From a candidate division NC10 bacterium CSP1-5 (GTDB lineage: Bacteria > Methylomirabilota > Methylomirabilia > Methylomirabilales > CSP1-5), in NCBI GenBank assembly GCA_001443495.1, contig LDXR01000006.1:75059-139058 (forward strand): 64,000 nt of DNA. The letters run 5' to 3'. A model generated the notes under the pieces. The model was not told the origin of the DNA. It saw only the letters and a program-made list of their open reading frames with translations, and ran no database searches. Positions 23,431 to 32,231 of this stretch are shown in pieces; position 1 is the stretch's first letter, and each line of letters opens with the position of its first letter. Made by a program: the position numbers and the translations under genes.

Positions 23431-24348
23431 CTATTCGAGGTGGGGATCCCTCCACACCGGTTCCACGGGGAGTGATCCTCTGCCGTTTGCAGGGGCGTCT
23501 CGGGCGGAGAGGACGACTGGCACCCGCTCGAGATGCCCCCGAGATGACCGCTGGCCTTCCCGCCACCGCGCGGTGATGGTGACCGCTAGGCACGTGGTCA
23601 GGGGACCGTAGATGAAGAGACCCACAAGGAGCAGGGTCTGCTCCCCGATGAACCAGGTGACGGTGAGGGCAAATGCCAGGACAATATAGTACAATCCCGG
23701 CCCATACAGCGGGCGCAGGGGGAGCCGCGCCGCCCAGGCGGGTGCTCCGGGCCTGATCGACCGCTCGAGGAGCGCAAAGAGGATCAGGATCGCAGAGCCC
23801 ACGACCCCCCACCCGACAAAATTAGACACCGGAACCCCAAAGTACACCCCCCCCTCAGGATAATAGAAGATCTGCCCGAGAAACCACCGATCACCCCGGA
23901 CGGCGATGGGGTCTACGACGACGTCGATGAGGACAAAGAAGACCACGGCCAGCAGGAGGACGGGGGCGCCGAATCGGTCGCGGTGAGGGAGCGACAATGC
24001 CCAGCGGCTCTCCCCATCCCTGAGGGGTCGGAGGAGCGCGAGGGAGGCCACCGTCCAGCTCGCATATGCGAGGAAGACGAAGGAGAGGGAATCCATGAAG
24101 GGTACCCCGGCGATCCAGAGTTCCCTCCCGGCAGTCGTGGGCAGGTAGTGGTACAGGCCAAAGGGGACCCCGAACCGGATCGACAGGGATTCGGCGGTAA
24201 AGGCCACACTCCACGCCACGACCGTGAAGAGGAGGGTCCGTCGCCACCCCATATCTGCCACAGCCGCGAAGAGATAGAGAAGGAGGAAGGCGACGACGTA
24301 CGGTCGCAGCACGACAGTGCCAACGACGAGCTGGACAAAGGAATCCAT
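23431..24348 (-). CDS. CruF-like carotenoid hydratase family membrane protein
   Basis: A 305-residue integral membrane protein of the carotenoid biosynthesis protein/CruF (DUF422) family, whose characterised members hydrate the end double bond of acyclic carotenoids. About eight helices are visible with the family blocks GVPFMDSLSFVFLAYASW, VDPIAVR and YYPEGGVYFGVPVSNFVGW. No phytoene desaturase or other carotenoid gene is in the window, and this is the first gene of the hopanoid run, so its substrate may be a hopanoid or squalene-related polyene. It is followed by hpnH after 24 nt. Confidence 0.85.
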   Translation of the reverse strand: MDSFVQLVVGTVVLRPYVVAFLLLYLFAAVADMGWRRTLLFTVVAWSVAFTAESLSIRFGVPFGLYHYLPTTAGRELWIAGVPFMDSLSFVFLAYASWTVASLALLRPLRDGESRWALSLPHRDRFGAPVLLLAVVFFVLIDVVVDPIAVRGDRWFLGQIFYYPEGGVYFGVPVSNFVGWGVVGSAILILFALLERSIRPGAPAWAARLPLRPLYGPGLYYIVLAFALTVTWFIGEQTLLLVGLFIYGPLTTCLAVTITARWREGQRSSRGHLERVPVVLSARDAPANGRGSLPVEPVWRDPHLE

Positions 24349-24365
24349 CGTTTCCCCCGTGGCCG

Positions 24366-24371
24366 ATTATA
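24366..24371 (-). promoter_or_regulatory. Minus-strand -10 element for the hopanoid run
   Basis: A perfect TATAAT on the minus strand lies 18 bp upstream of the CruF-like start, implying a very short leader. No good -35 is present at 17 bp (TTGCAA lies at a 20-bp spacing), so the promoter may need an activator or use extended contacts. Confidence 0.4.
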
Positions 24372-24482
24372 GTAGAGCGGTTTCAAGGAACTTGCAACGG
24401 AAAAAATGGCACGACGGGGGGCTGATCTCGTGCGTTCGAACCAGGGGCCCGCATCTTCACGGCGACAAAGGCCGGTTCGTCC

Positions 24483-24513
24483 TTGACATTTGCGGCCTGC
24501 TATCCTGTATACT
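24483..24513 (+). promoter_or_regulatory. Predicted sigma-70 promoter for the mla/hpnN run
   Basis: TTGACA (24483-24488) followed by TGTATACT (24506-24513): TGTATA at a 17-bp spacer or TATACT at 19. It lies about 120 bp before mlaE. Together with the minus-strand element it makes 24.35-24.63 kb a divergent control region for hopanoid synthesis and export genes. Confidence 0.55.
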
Positions 24514-24633
24514 ATCACGCCGGGAAATGGCCCGGATGGTTGCTGTGGCGCGGGTCTTCCCGAGCGTTGAGGGGGAATCTTCCTCGGCGTCGGGATCCCC
24601 CCAGGGAGTTGCTATGCTGTCTGAGGAAGGGCG

Positions 24634-25401
24634 ATGAGGATTCTCTGGCTCCTTGGCGAGTGGGCCCTGACTTCCCTCCGCGACGGGGGCCGGATGATGA
24701 TCTTTCTCGGCACCGCCCTCTGCTGGATCTTTCTCCCCCCCCTCAAGTGGCGGCGCATGATCGCCCGGATCCACTTCATCGGGGCCAAGTCGCTCTTGGT
24801 GATCCTCCTCACGGGCGCCTTCACCGGAATGGTCCTGGGGCTCCAGGTCTTCTATACCCTGACGAAATTTGGCTCGGAGGCCTTCCTCGGCCCGGCGGTG
24901 GCCTTGACCCTGATCCGCGAGTTAGGACCGGTCCTGTGCGCCCTGATGGTCACGGGGCGCGCTGGCTCGGCCCTAACGGCCGAAATCGGGATCATGCGCA
25001 TCACCGAACAGATCGATGCGCTGCACGTTATGGCGCTCAACCCCATGCGATACCTGGTCGTCCCGACGATCCTGGCCGGCCTGATCGCGTTCCCCCTGCT
25101 GACCGCCATCTTCGATTTGGTCGGGATCTACGGGGGGTATCTCGTGGGGGTGAAGCTCCTGGGGATCGGGGAGGGGACCTATTTCGGAGAGATGGAGACC
25201 TACGTGGGTCTCGGGGATATCACCCAGGGGATCCTCAAGTCGCTGAGCTTCGGACTGTTGGTGACGTGGGTCTGCTGTTACAAGGGATTCTATACCGGCT
25301 ACGGGGCCGAGGGGGTGAGCCGGGCCACGACCGAGGCGGTGGTCCTCTCCTCGGTGTTGATCCTGGTCTGGGATTACTTTGTCGGTTCGGTGCTTCTGTA
25401 A
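24634..25401 (+). CDS. mlaE: MlaE-type ABC lipid transport permease
   Basis: A 255-residue inner-membrane permease of the MlaE/YrbE family, which moves lipids between the inner membrane and the periplasmic MCE protein. Five to six hydrophobic helices are visible, with the conserved central block RELGPVLCALMVTGRAGSA and EIGIMRITEQIDAL. ATG 24634 has GAGGAAGGG upstream. Its stop shares a base with the next start (TAATG), so mlaE and mlaF are coupled. It is the first gene of a run ending in squalene-hopene cyclase, suggesting that hopanoids are among the lipids moved. Confidence 0.93.
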   Translation: MRILWLLGEWALTSLRDGGRMMIFLGTALCWIFLPPLKWRRMIARIHFIGAKSLLVILLTGAFTGMVLGLQVFYTLTKFGSEAFLGPAVALTLIRELGPVLCALMVTGRAGSALTAEIGIMRITEQIDALHVMALNPMRYLVVPTILAGLIAFPLLTAIFDLVGIYGGYLVGVKLLGIGEGTYFGEMETYVGLGDITQGILKSLSFGLLVTWVCCYKGFYTGYGAEGVSRATTEAVVLSSVLILVWDYFVGSVLL

Positions 25402-26159
25402 TGTCGGGGCCCATGGTCGAGATGCGCAATGTGCATAAGTCCTTCGGAGGACAGCAGGTGCTCCGGGGACTCGATCTGCAGGTGACCCAGGGAGAGATTC
25501 TGGTCATCATCGGCCGAAGTGGCGGCGGCAAGAGCGTCCTCCTGAAGCACTTGATGGGTCTGCTGAAGCCGGACCAGGGCCAGATCGTGATCAACGGCCA
25601 GGAGATCTCGCGACTCCGCGGACGGGAGCTCGACCAACTCCGGGAGCGGTTTGGCGTGGTCTTTCAGGGGGGGGCCCTCTTTGACTCCCTGACGGTCTTT
25701 GAAAACGTGGCTTTTCCGCTCCGGGAGAAGACCCGCCTTCCCGAGGAGGCCATTCGGGAGAAAGCCCTAACCCTCTTGAAACAGGTGGGTCTGGCGGACA
25801 TGGGCCACAAGTATCCCGCCGAGGTGAGCGGGGGGATGAGGAAGCGGGTCGCGCTGGCCCGGGCGCTCACCATGGAGCCGGAGGTCGTCCTCTTCGACGA
25901 ACCGACGACCGGTCTCGATCCGATCATGGTGAATGCCATTCATCGGCTGATCCTCGACCTGCATCGGCGCGTCGGCTTTACGGCCATCATGGTCAGCCAC
26001 GAGATCCCCGAGATCTTCGGGATTGCCGACCGGGTCGCGATGCTGCATCGGGGGGCGGTGGTCGAGGCGGGGACTCCGGAGGCGATCCAGGCATCCGCCA
26101 ATCCCGTGGTCCGCCAGTTCATCACCGGCGATCCCGAAGGGCCGATCCAGCCCGACTGA
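25401..26159 (+). CDS. mlaF: MlaF-type ABC ATPase
   Basis: A 252-residue cytoplasmic ATPase partner of MlaE. Walker A is GRSGGGKS, the signature is VSGGMRKRVALARAL, Walker B is VVLFDEPTTGLDP and the switch His is in MVSHEI. The GGALFDSLTVFENV block is typical of the MlaF/Ttg2A group. ATG 25401 overlaps the mlaE stop by one base. The open frame continues upstream through mlaE in another phase, but that part is not coding. Confidence 0.95.
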   Translation: MSGPMVEMRNVHKSFGGQQVLRGLDLQVTQGEILVIIGRSGGGKSVLLKHLMGLLKPDQGQIVINGQEISRLRGRELDQLRERFGVVFQGGALFDSLTVFENVAFPLREKTRLPEEAIREKALTLLKQVGLADMGHKYPAEVSGGMRKRVALARALTMEPEVVLFDEPTTGLDPIMVNAIHRLILDLHRRVGFTAIMVSHEIPEIFGIADRVAMLHRGAVVEAGTPEAIQASANPVVRQFITGDPEGPIQPD

Positions 26160-26170
26160 GGGGGGCGCGC

Positions 26171-26611
26171 ATGAAACGGATGGAGCTTGAGGTGGTCGTG
26201 GGTCTCTTCCTGCTGGTGGGCATCCTCGCCCTGGCGTGGCTCTCGATCCGGCTGGGCAGGATGCAGGTGCTCGGACTGGCAGGATACGTCGTGTACGCGG
26301 ACTTCCCCAGCGTGGGCGGATTGAAGCAGGGGGCCAGCGTCGAGATCGCCGGGGTGAAGGTTGGTCAGGTCGACACGATCTCGCTGGTCGAGTACCGGGC
26401 GCGGGTCAAGCTCCGGATCGACGACAGCGTCAAGCTGCAGGAGGACACGATCGCCTCCATCAAGACGAAGGGACTCATCGGCGAAAAGTATATGCGCTTG
26501 AGCCCCGGCGGGTCCGATGAGACGATCCCCCCCTCGGGGAGGATCCGCGAGACCGAGCCGCCCATTGACATCGAGGAGCTGATTGGCAGCTTTATCTTTG
26601 GGAAATTTTAG
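26171..26611 (+). CDS. mlaD: MlaD-type MCE-domain lipid-binding protein
   Basis: A 146-residue protein with one N-terminal membrane helix (residues ~6-26) and a single MCE domain (VYADFPSVGGLKQGASVEIAG, then IKTKGLIGEKYMRLSPG). MCE proteins form a periplasmic hexamer that passes lipid between MlaFE and soluble carriers. ATG 26171 follows GGGGGGCG eleven bases after mlaF ends. The C-terminal tail (IDIEELIGSFIFGKF) is short. Confidence 0.93.
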   Translation: MKRMELEVVVGLFLLVGILALAWLSIRLGRMQVLGLAGYVVYADFPSVGGLKQGASVEIAGVKVGQVDTISLVEYRARVKLRIDDSVKLQEDTIASIKTKGLIGEKYMRLSPGGSDETIPPSGRIRETEPPIDIEELIGSFIFGKF

Positions 26612-26648
26612 TGCGCGGGCAACCGTCAATCCGGAGAGGAGGGGTGCG

Positions 26649-28055
26649 ATGGCCGCATCGATTGCATCGGGGGTCTGCCTTCTACTGATCCTGTTCGCGC
26701 CGGCCTGGGCAGCCGCCCAGGGACAGCCACCCGGCGGGCAAAAGAAGCTCGTCTTGAAGGTGGAGGAGGCGGTCAAGCGGGCCCTAAAAGTGAACGATGA
26801 GCTCAAGGAAGCCTTCGCGGGGGTCGATGTCAGCCGCGGCAAACAGGCCCAGGCCGAGGGGGCTAAGTGGGCGCAGCTCGAGGCGAACATTTTCGCGGGT
26901 CCTTCCCCCGTATCGGAGCTGACCAAGGACGGGAGCACGGACGGGACGATCCAGTCCAGCTCGAGAGTGGATGATCCCGTGATCAACGGCGTCTTCGGCC
27001 GGGCCCAGATCCTTCTGGTTCAACCGCTGTACACCTTCGGCAAGATCACCGCCTTCCGCGAGGCGGCCGGCCTGGGGGTCCAGGTGAGCGAGGCGGGCGT
27101 CGATAAGAAGGCCTCGGAGGTGGTCCTGCAGGTCCAGCAGTTCTATTACGGGGCCCTGCTCGCCGGTGATGTCTCCGGGTTCCTCGACGGCCTTCGGGAG
27201 GAGCTCGAGCGGGCTCTCAGAAAGGCCGAACGGCAGGTCGAGGCAGGGTCTCCGGCGGCGACCGTGTCCGATGTGTATCAGCTCCGTGCGTTCCTCGCGC
27301 AGGCCCAAACGAAGATGGCCGAGGCCGAGACCGGACGCAAGCTGGCCCGGGATGCTATTCGCGCGGCCCTGAAGCTCGAACAGGGAGTCGATTTCGAATT
27401 GGCGGACAAGGCCCTGGAACCTGCGAAAGTCGATATCAAAGCCTTCGAGGCCTATGTACAGACGGCCCGGGAGCTCCGTCCGGAGTTTGTGCAGCTCCGG
27501 CACGGCATCAAGGCCCGCGAGGCGTTAGTGCAGGCCGCCGTCGCGGATCAGTACCCCATCGTGTACGCGGCGGCCGTCGCCGATATCGCCCAAAGCACCA
27601 ACCGGGATGAAAGCGAGCTCCCGATCATTACCGATCCGCTGCAGCACAGCCAGGGGGGCGTCATCCTCGGCCTGCGATGGCACTTCGACTTCGGGATCAC
27701 CAGGGGGAGGATCGACGAGGCCCGCGCCGAACAGACGAAGCTGATCCACAAGCAGGATTTTGCGGACGTCGGGATCCCCCTGCAGGTGCGGAAGGCGTAC
27801 CTCGACTTGGAGAATGCGCAACAGGCCATCGTGACCACCGAACAGGCGTACCGGAATGCCCGGCGGTGGCTGGTGAGCGCCGCGGCCAACTTCGATCTGG
27901 GGATCGGCGATGTCCGTGAGCTCACCGATGCGTTCGTCTCCTACTCCCTGTTCCGAGTGGATAACTTTCGCGCCATCTATAATCAGCGGATCGCGCTCGC
28001 CAACCTCACCTTCGCGACCGGGGAAACGGTCCGCGAGTTCCCGGCGCGCCCATAG
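26649..28055 (+). CDS. TolC-like outer membrane efflux protein
   Basis: A 468-residue outer-membrane channel protein of the OEP/TolC family: a cleavable signal peptide (residues ~1-24, ending AAAQG), then long Ala/Glu/Gln-rich helices in two repeats and beta segments (QILLVQPLYTFGKI and GVILGLRWHFDFG). ATG 26649 has GAGAGGAGGGG upstream. Lying in the same run as MlaEFD and HpnN, it offers an outer-membrane exit for lipid; most Mla systems use an MlaA-OmpC complex instead, so the pairing is unusual. Confidence 0.88.
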   Translation: MAASIASGVCLLLILFAPAWAAAQGQPPGGQKKLVLKVEEAVKRALKVNDELKEAFAGVDVSRGKQAQAEGAKWAQLEANIFAGPSPVSELTKDGSTDGTIQSSSRVDDPVINGVFGRAQILLVQPLYTFGKITAFREAAGLGVQVSEAGVDKKASEVVLQVQQFYYGALLAGDVSGFLDGLREELERALRKAERQVEAGSPAATVSDVYQLRAFLAQAQTKMAEAETGRKLARDAIRAALKLEQGVDFELADKALEPAKVDIKAFEAYVQTARELRPEFVQLRHGIKAREALVQAAVADQYPIVYAAAVADIAQSTNRDESELPIITDPLQHSQGGVILGLRWHFDFGITRGRIDEARAEQTKLIHKQDFADVGIPLQVRKAYLDLENAQQAIVTTEQAYRNARRWLVSAAANFDLGIGDVRELTDAFVSYSLFRVDNFRAIYNQRIALANLTFATGETVREFPARP

Positions 28056-28105
28056 GTGAGTGCCGGGACTGCGTGGAATCGTCGAGGTCGTCGGGAAAGG
28101 CACAC

Positions 28106-28756
28106 ATGGCTCGCAGAATGATCACAATGATACGGACGGTCCTGATCCTGTACGGGTTCACCGCGCTGGTCTCCGCGTCCCTGTCTTGGGCCCAGGAGGG
28201 GGCGACGGCTCAGGTGAAGGCCACGATCGAGAAGGTCCTGGAGATCTTGAGGGACCCGGCGCTGAAGGCGCCGGGCAAGGAGGAGGCGCGGCGGAAAAAG
28301 CTGCAAGAGGCCATCTATCCGCGGTTCGACTTCACCGAGATGGGGAAACGTTCCCTGGGCATTCATTGGGCCAAGCGGACTCCCCAGGAGCGGGAGGAGT
28401 TCGTGAAGCTCTTTGCCGATCTGCTGGAGCAGTCGTACGCGAAGAGGCTCGAGGCGTATACCGATCAGGAGGTCCTCTACACCAAGGAACAGCTGGACGA
28501 CAAGTTCGGGCTCGTGGTCACGAAGATCGTGAGCACGAAGGAGAATATCGATATCCCCATCGAGTACAAGCTACTCCGCCAGGACAACCAGTGGAAGGTC
28601 TACGATGTCGTGATCGACGGCATCAGCATGGTGAGCAACTACCGGAGCCAGTTCAACAGCATCATCCAGAAGTCGTCGTACTCTGAGCTCGTCCAACGGA
28701 TGCGGGTCAAGCAGGAGGCTGAGGCACTCAGCACCGCTCCCGCTCCGAAGCGGTAA
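28106..28756 (+). CDS. MlaC/Ttg2D (HpnM-like) periplasmic lipid carrier, copy 1
   Basis: A 216-residue secreted protein of the MlaC/Ttg2D family, soluble carriers that ferry lipids between inner-membrane MlaFED and the outer membrane; the relative found in hopanoid loci is called HpnM. The signal peptide ends near residue 30 (SLSWAQEG). Family blocks are PRFDFTEMGKRSLG, FADLLEQSYAKRLE and WKVYDVVIDGISMVSNYRSQ. ATG 28106 has GGGAAAGG six bases upstream; an in-frame GTG at 28073 lacks one. It directly precedes hpnN. Confidence 0.9.
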   Translation: MARRMITMIRTVLILYGFTALVSASLSWAQEGATAQVKATIEKVLEILRDPALKAPGKEEARRKKLQEAIYPRFDFTEMGKRSLGIHWAKRTPQEREEFVKLFADLLEQSYAKRLEAYTDQEVLYTKEQLDDKFGLVVTKIVSTKENIDIPIEYKLLRQDNQWKVYDVVIDGISMVSNYRSQFNSIIQKSSYSELVQRMRVKQEAEALSTAPAPKR

Positions 28757-28786
28757 TTGGAGACCCAAGGAGGCGCAGTAGCGGTG

Positions 28787-31552
28787 ATGGCCCGGCGGTG
28801 GTCTCGTGTGATCTCCAGATATCCCCGTGTCGTCTTGCTCCTGACCGGCCTCCTCGCCATCCTCTCCTTTGTGGCGGCGGTGGCGTGGTTAGAGATTCGT
28901 CCGAGCCGCTCGGAAGTGGTCTTCGCCGGTGAACGGCTGATCCAGCTGAAGCAGGCCTATAGGCGGGAGTTCGGAGACCGCGACGGTATCGTCATTGTGG
29001 TGGACGCCTCGGACCTCGCCCGGGCCAAGCAGTTCGTCTCCGCCCTGGCCGACCGACTCCAAAGGATCCCGGAGCCGATCGCAGAGCTCTTTTATCGGGT
29101 GGACCCCGGCCCCTTCGAGGCCCACGCCCTGCAGTACCTGTCGTCGGCCGAGCTCGAGAAGCTTCGCCGCAAGGTCGAGGACCATGAAGCGCTGATCCGG
29201 GATCTCGCCACCACCCCGGGGATCAACACCCTGTTCGTCGGCATTAACCGGGAGATGGGTGAGGCCCTGGTCGGGCATTTCTTTACCGGCTTCCTGGAAG
29301 AGAAGAAATCGGGGCGTGCGGATCTCGGCCTGTTGAATTCCCTCCTCCGGCAGCTTGACGACGGGTTGAGCGGTTCCCGAGGCTTTGCCTCACCGTGGGG
29401 CGAATGGCTGGGTGCGGGCAAAGAGCCGGTGTCGGAAGGCTATCTCCTCACTGAGGGCAAACGGTACCTCATCCTCCTGGCCAAGATCCGTGGGACGACC
29501 GAGCAGACCCTGGTCCCCAAGCGGGAGTCGATCGAACGGATCCGGACGGCTATCGCCGAGCTCGGTCAAGCCTATCCCGGCGTGGAGGCCGGGGTCACGG
29601 GGGCCGATGCCTTAGGTTCGGACGAGATCGTCACGGCCAAACGCGATTCCACGATCGCCACCGTCCTTTCCGTGGGCGGAGTAGCCTTGCTCTTCGTCCT
29701 CCTCTGGAAAGGCTTTGGGGCGCCCCTGCGAACATTCCTCAGCCTGGCCGTGGGGGTCTCCTGGACTCTCGGGTGTATTACACTCACGATCGGCTCCCTC
29801 AACATCCTGACCGCCATGTTTGTCCCAATCCTCATCGGATTGGGGATCGATTACCAGGTCCATCTGTTGGAGCGCTACGGGGAAGAGCGGGCGGCGGGCC
29901 ACACTCCTCGGGATGCGTTGGAGGAAACGTTCCGGACGGCGGGTCTGGCTACCGTGACAGGGGCGGCCACCACGGTGGTGGCGTTCTACAGCCTTGTCCT
30001 CACCAACTTCAAAGGTCTGATGGAGCTGGGCTTCATCACCGGGAGTGGCCTGCTCCTCTGTCTCGGAGCCGCCTTCACGGTGCTCCCCGCGTTGCTGGTC
30101 CTGTATGAAGGGCGGGGGGAGGCTCGGGTCACTGTCCGATCGGCCAGCTTCTTGGGGGTCTTGGAAGGGTGGGGTCGTCATCCGCGGATCGTGATCGCCG
30201 TGGCGGGCGTGCTGGCCGCGGCCTCGCTCACCGCTCTCGGTACCGTTCGGCTCGAGTTCAATCTCCTGGAGCTTCAAGCGGAGGGGACTGAATCGGTGGA
30301 CTGGGAACACCGACTCCTGGCCGAGGGTGGCACGTCGACCTGGTACGGGATCAGTCTCGCGCGGTCGCCCGAGGAGGTCGCGACTAAGAAGGCCCGGCTG
30401 GAGGCCCTTCCGTCGGTGAATCGGGTCCAGTCGATCTTCTCGTTCTTGCCGAAGGAGCCGGCGCGCAAGAGAGCGGCGATACAGACGCTCGGCCCCCCCC
30501 TGGCCAAACTCCCCCCCAGAATTGGGCGACTGGAACCGGTGGACCTTGAAGGGCTCGGGGCGACCCTCGAACGGATCCGATTCAAACTGGGGGACAGAGA
30601 GCGCTTCAGCTCGGCATCGGATGCCGAGCTTGAGGAGGGGCGGCGACTGCTGGATGCGCTGCGGGCTCGGCTGAAGACGGGCAAGCCTGCTGAGGTCCGC
30701 CAGTCGCTCGCCGCGTACCAGACCGCGCTCTTTGCCGACTTTGAGAAGAAGATCGCCATCCTCCGGAAGAATCTCCGGTCGCGTCCGATGACCGTCGCAG
30801 ACCTTCCGCGTGAGCTCACGGATCGGTTCATCGGCAAGGAGGGGAGCTATCTCCTCAGGGTGTTTCCCCAGGGGAATACCTGGGGGCGGGAAGCCGTCCA
30901 AGAATTTGTGAGCGAGGTCCGCTCGGTGGATCCTGACATCATCGGGGATCCGATCTCTGCCTGGGAACACGGCCGGAACATGGAGAAGGGTTATCTGCTC
31001 GGGGGCTTGTATGCCACTATTGCAATGGTCGTCATCATCCTCTGGTCGTTTGGCAGCGTTACGCACCTGTTGTTGGCGCTCGTTCCCCTCGTGGTGGGGG
31101 CGGCCTGGACTCTGGGGTTGATGGAGCTCTTCCACATCAACTTTAACCTGGCGAACCTCATTCTGCTCCCGCTTATCGCGGGGTACGGGATCATGAACGG
31201 GCTTCACATCGTCAAGCGGTGGGAGCAGGAGAGGGGACAGGGATCGGTCATCGCCAACAGCACGGGTCGGGCGGTCTTTCTGTCCGCCACCACCACCATG
31301 GTGGGGTTTGGGAGCCTCATGGTGGCGAGCCACCGAGGGATCTTCAGCCTTGGCTTCCTCTTGTCAGTGGGCGTGGGCAGCATCCTCCTCGCTTCCCTGA
31401 CGGTCCTTCCGTCCCTTCTCTTGCTCCTCTCGAGCGTCAAGAAGGCCGAACAAGTGAAGGAGGTCCCTGAGCCGGCTCGGTATGCCAAGGGGTCCTTGCA
31501 GCTGTCGCAATCAGGGGTGAAGAAGGACGCCCCCTTCGACGGAGGCGCATGA
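28787..31552 (+). CDS. hpnN: HpnN, RND-family hopanoid transporter
   Basis: A 921-residue inner-membrane RND protein. HpnN moves hopanoids from the inner to the outer membrane in alphaproteobacteria. Two groups of helices (residues ~20-40 with ~290-440, and ~465-485 with ~740-900) flank two large periplasmic domains. Motifs include MFVPILIGLGIDYQVHLLERY in the first half and the parallel LILLPLIAGYGIMNGLHIVKRW in the second. AAGGAGG lies 13 bases before ATG 28787; the adjacent GTG 28784 is equally possible. It lies between two MlaC-type carriers, a layout that points to hand-over of cargo to the periplasmic carriers. Confidence 0.93.
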   Translation: MARRWSRVISRYPRVVLLLTGLLAILSFVAAVAWLEIRPSRSEVVFAGERLIQLKQAYRREFGDRDGIVIVVDASDLARAKQFVSALADRLQRIPEPIAELFYRVDPGPFEAHALQYLSSAELEKLRRKVEDHEALIRDLATTPGINTLFVGINREMGEALVGHFFTGFLEEKKSGRADLGLLNSLLRQLDDGLSGSRGFASPWGEWLGAGKEPVSEGYLLTEGKRYLILLAKIRGTTEQTLVPKRESIERIRTAIAELGQAYPGVEAGVTGADALGSDEIVTAKRDSTIATVLSVGGVALLFVLLWKGFGAPLRTFLSLAVGVSWTLGCITLTIGSLNILTAMFVPILIGLGIDYQVHLLERYGEERAAGHTPRDALEETFRTAGLATVTGAATTVVAFYSLVLTNFKGLMELGFITGSGLLLCLGAAFTVLPALLVLYEGRGEARVTVRSASFLGVLEGWGRHPRIVIAVAGVLAAASLTALGTVRLEFNLLELQAEGTESVDWEHRLLAEGGTSTWYGISLARSPEEVATKKARLEALPSVNRVQSIFSFLPKEPARKRAAIQTLGPPLAKLPPRIGRLEPVDLEGLGATLERIRFKLGDRERFSSASDAELEEGRRLLDALRARLKTGKPAEVRQSLAAYQTALFADFEKKIAILRKNLRSRPMTVADLPRELTDRFIGKEGSYLLRVFPQGNTWGREAVQEFVSEVRSVDPDIIGDPISAWEHGRNMEKGYLLGGLYATIAMVVIILWSFGSVTHLLLALVPLVVGAAWTLGLMELFHINFNLANLILLPLIAGYGIMNGLHIVKRWEQERGQGSVIANSTGRAVFLSATTTMVGFGSLMVASHRGIFSLGFLLSVGVGSILLASLTVLPSLLLLLSSVKKAEQVKEVPEPARYAKGSLQLSQSGVKKDAPFDGGA

Positions 31553-31553
31553 A

Positions 31554-32189
31554 ATGAGGCAATTGCAACGGCGGTATGCCCGTTGGCGTTACGGCATCGT
31601 CTGGGTTGGGATGGTAGCGCTGACGTTGCTCTTGCCGGGCTCGGTGCGGGCGAGTGATGGGAAGCCCGTCGATCGGGTCCGGGATACCCTGGAGAGTGCG
31701 CTACGCATCCTCAATGATCCCACCTTGCAGGGCCCGGAAAAGAAAGACGCGCGTAGACAGCAGGTCCAGAAGCTCATCGCTTCCCGCTTCAATTATGCGG
31801 AGATGGCGGAGCGCTCGCTGGATTCGCACTGGGCCAAGCTGACCCGCGACCAGCGTCAGGCCTTCGTCGCCCTCTTCGGAGAGCTTTTTGAACGATCCTA
31901 TAGCCGCCTGGTCCTCAATTCGCTGCCGGATCGGCAGATTACCTATGCGGGGGAAACGGTGAACGGGACGCGAGCCGTAGTGAAGACAGTCATCGTCGAC
32001 AAGCGGGGCGACCGACTGCCGGTCGATTATCAGTTGCAGCGCCCCAAGGCGCAGTGGGAGCTGTTCGATGTCGTGATCGATGGCGTGAGCATCGTCAACA
32101 ATTATCAGTCCCAGTTCAACAAGATCATCCAGACCTCGTCCTTCGATGAGCTGGTCAAGAAGATGCGTATCAAGCGTGAGGAGGAGTAG
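31554..32189 (+). CDS. hpnM: MlaC/Ttg2D (HpnM-like) periplasmic lipid carrier, copy 2
   Basis: A 211-residue secreted carrier, a diverged paralogue of the gene before hpnN (shared blocks SRFNYAEMAERSLDSHWAKL and LFDVVIDGVSIVNNYQSQF). The signal peptide ends near residue 31 (VRASDG). The start is 1 nt after the hpnN stop, with GGAGG nine bases ahead. In hopanoid loci HpnM follows HpnN, so this is the likelier HpnM, with copy 1 the likelier MlaC; sequence alone does not settle it. Confidence 0.9.
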   Translation: MRQLQRRYARWRYGIVWVGMVALTLLLPGSVRASDGKPVDRVRDTLESALRILNDPTLQGPEKKDARRQQVQKLIASRFNYAEMAERSLDSHWAKLTRDQRQAFVALFGELFERSYSRLVLNSLPDRQITYAGETVNGTRAVVKTVIVDKRGDRLPVDYQLQRPKAQWELFDVVIDGVSIVNNYQSQFNKIIQTSSFDELVKKMRIKREEE

Positions 32190-32231
32190 GCAGATCTTCG
32201 ACCTCATAATCAACGTGGTTAGACCTGAGAG

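Noticed and set aside
24483-25400. Upstream extension of the mlaF frame
   Set aside because: The frame is open for 306 codons before ATG 25401, but it runs through mlaE in another phase and shows Arg/Gly/Pro-rich shadow translation; homology starts only at the ATG.
29612-31333. Long open frame antisense to hpnN
   Set aside because: The composition is typical of a GC-rich shadow frame. The plus-strand protein is clearly HpnN over its whole length.
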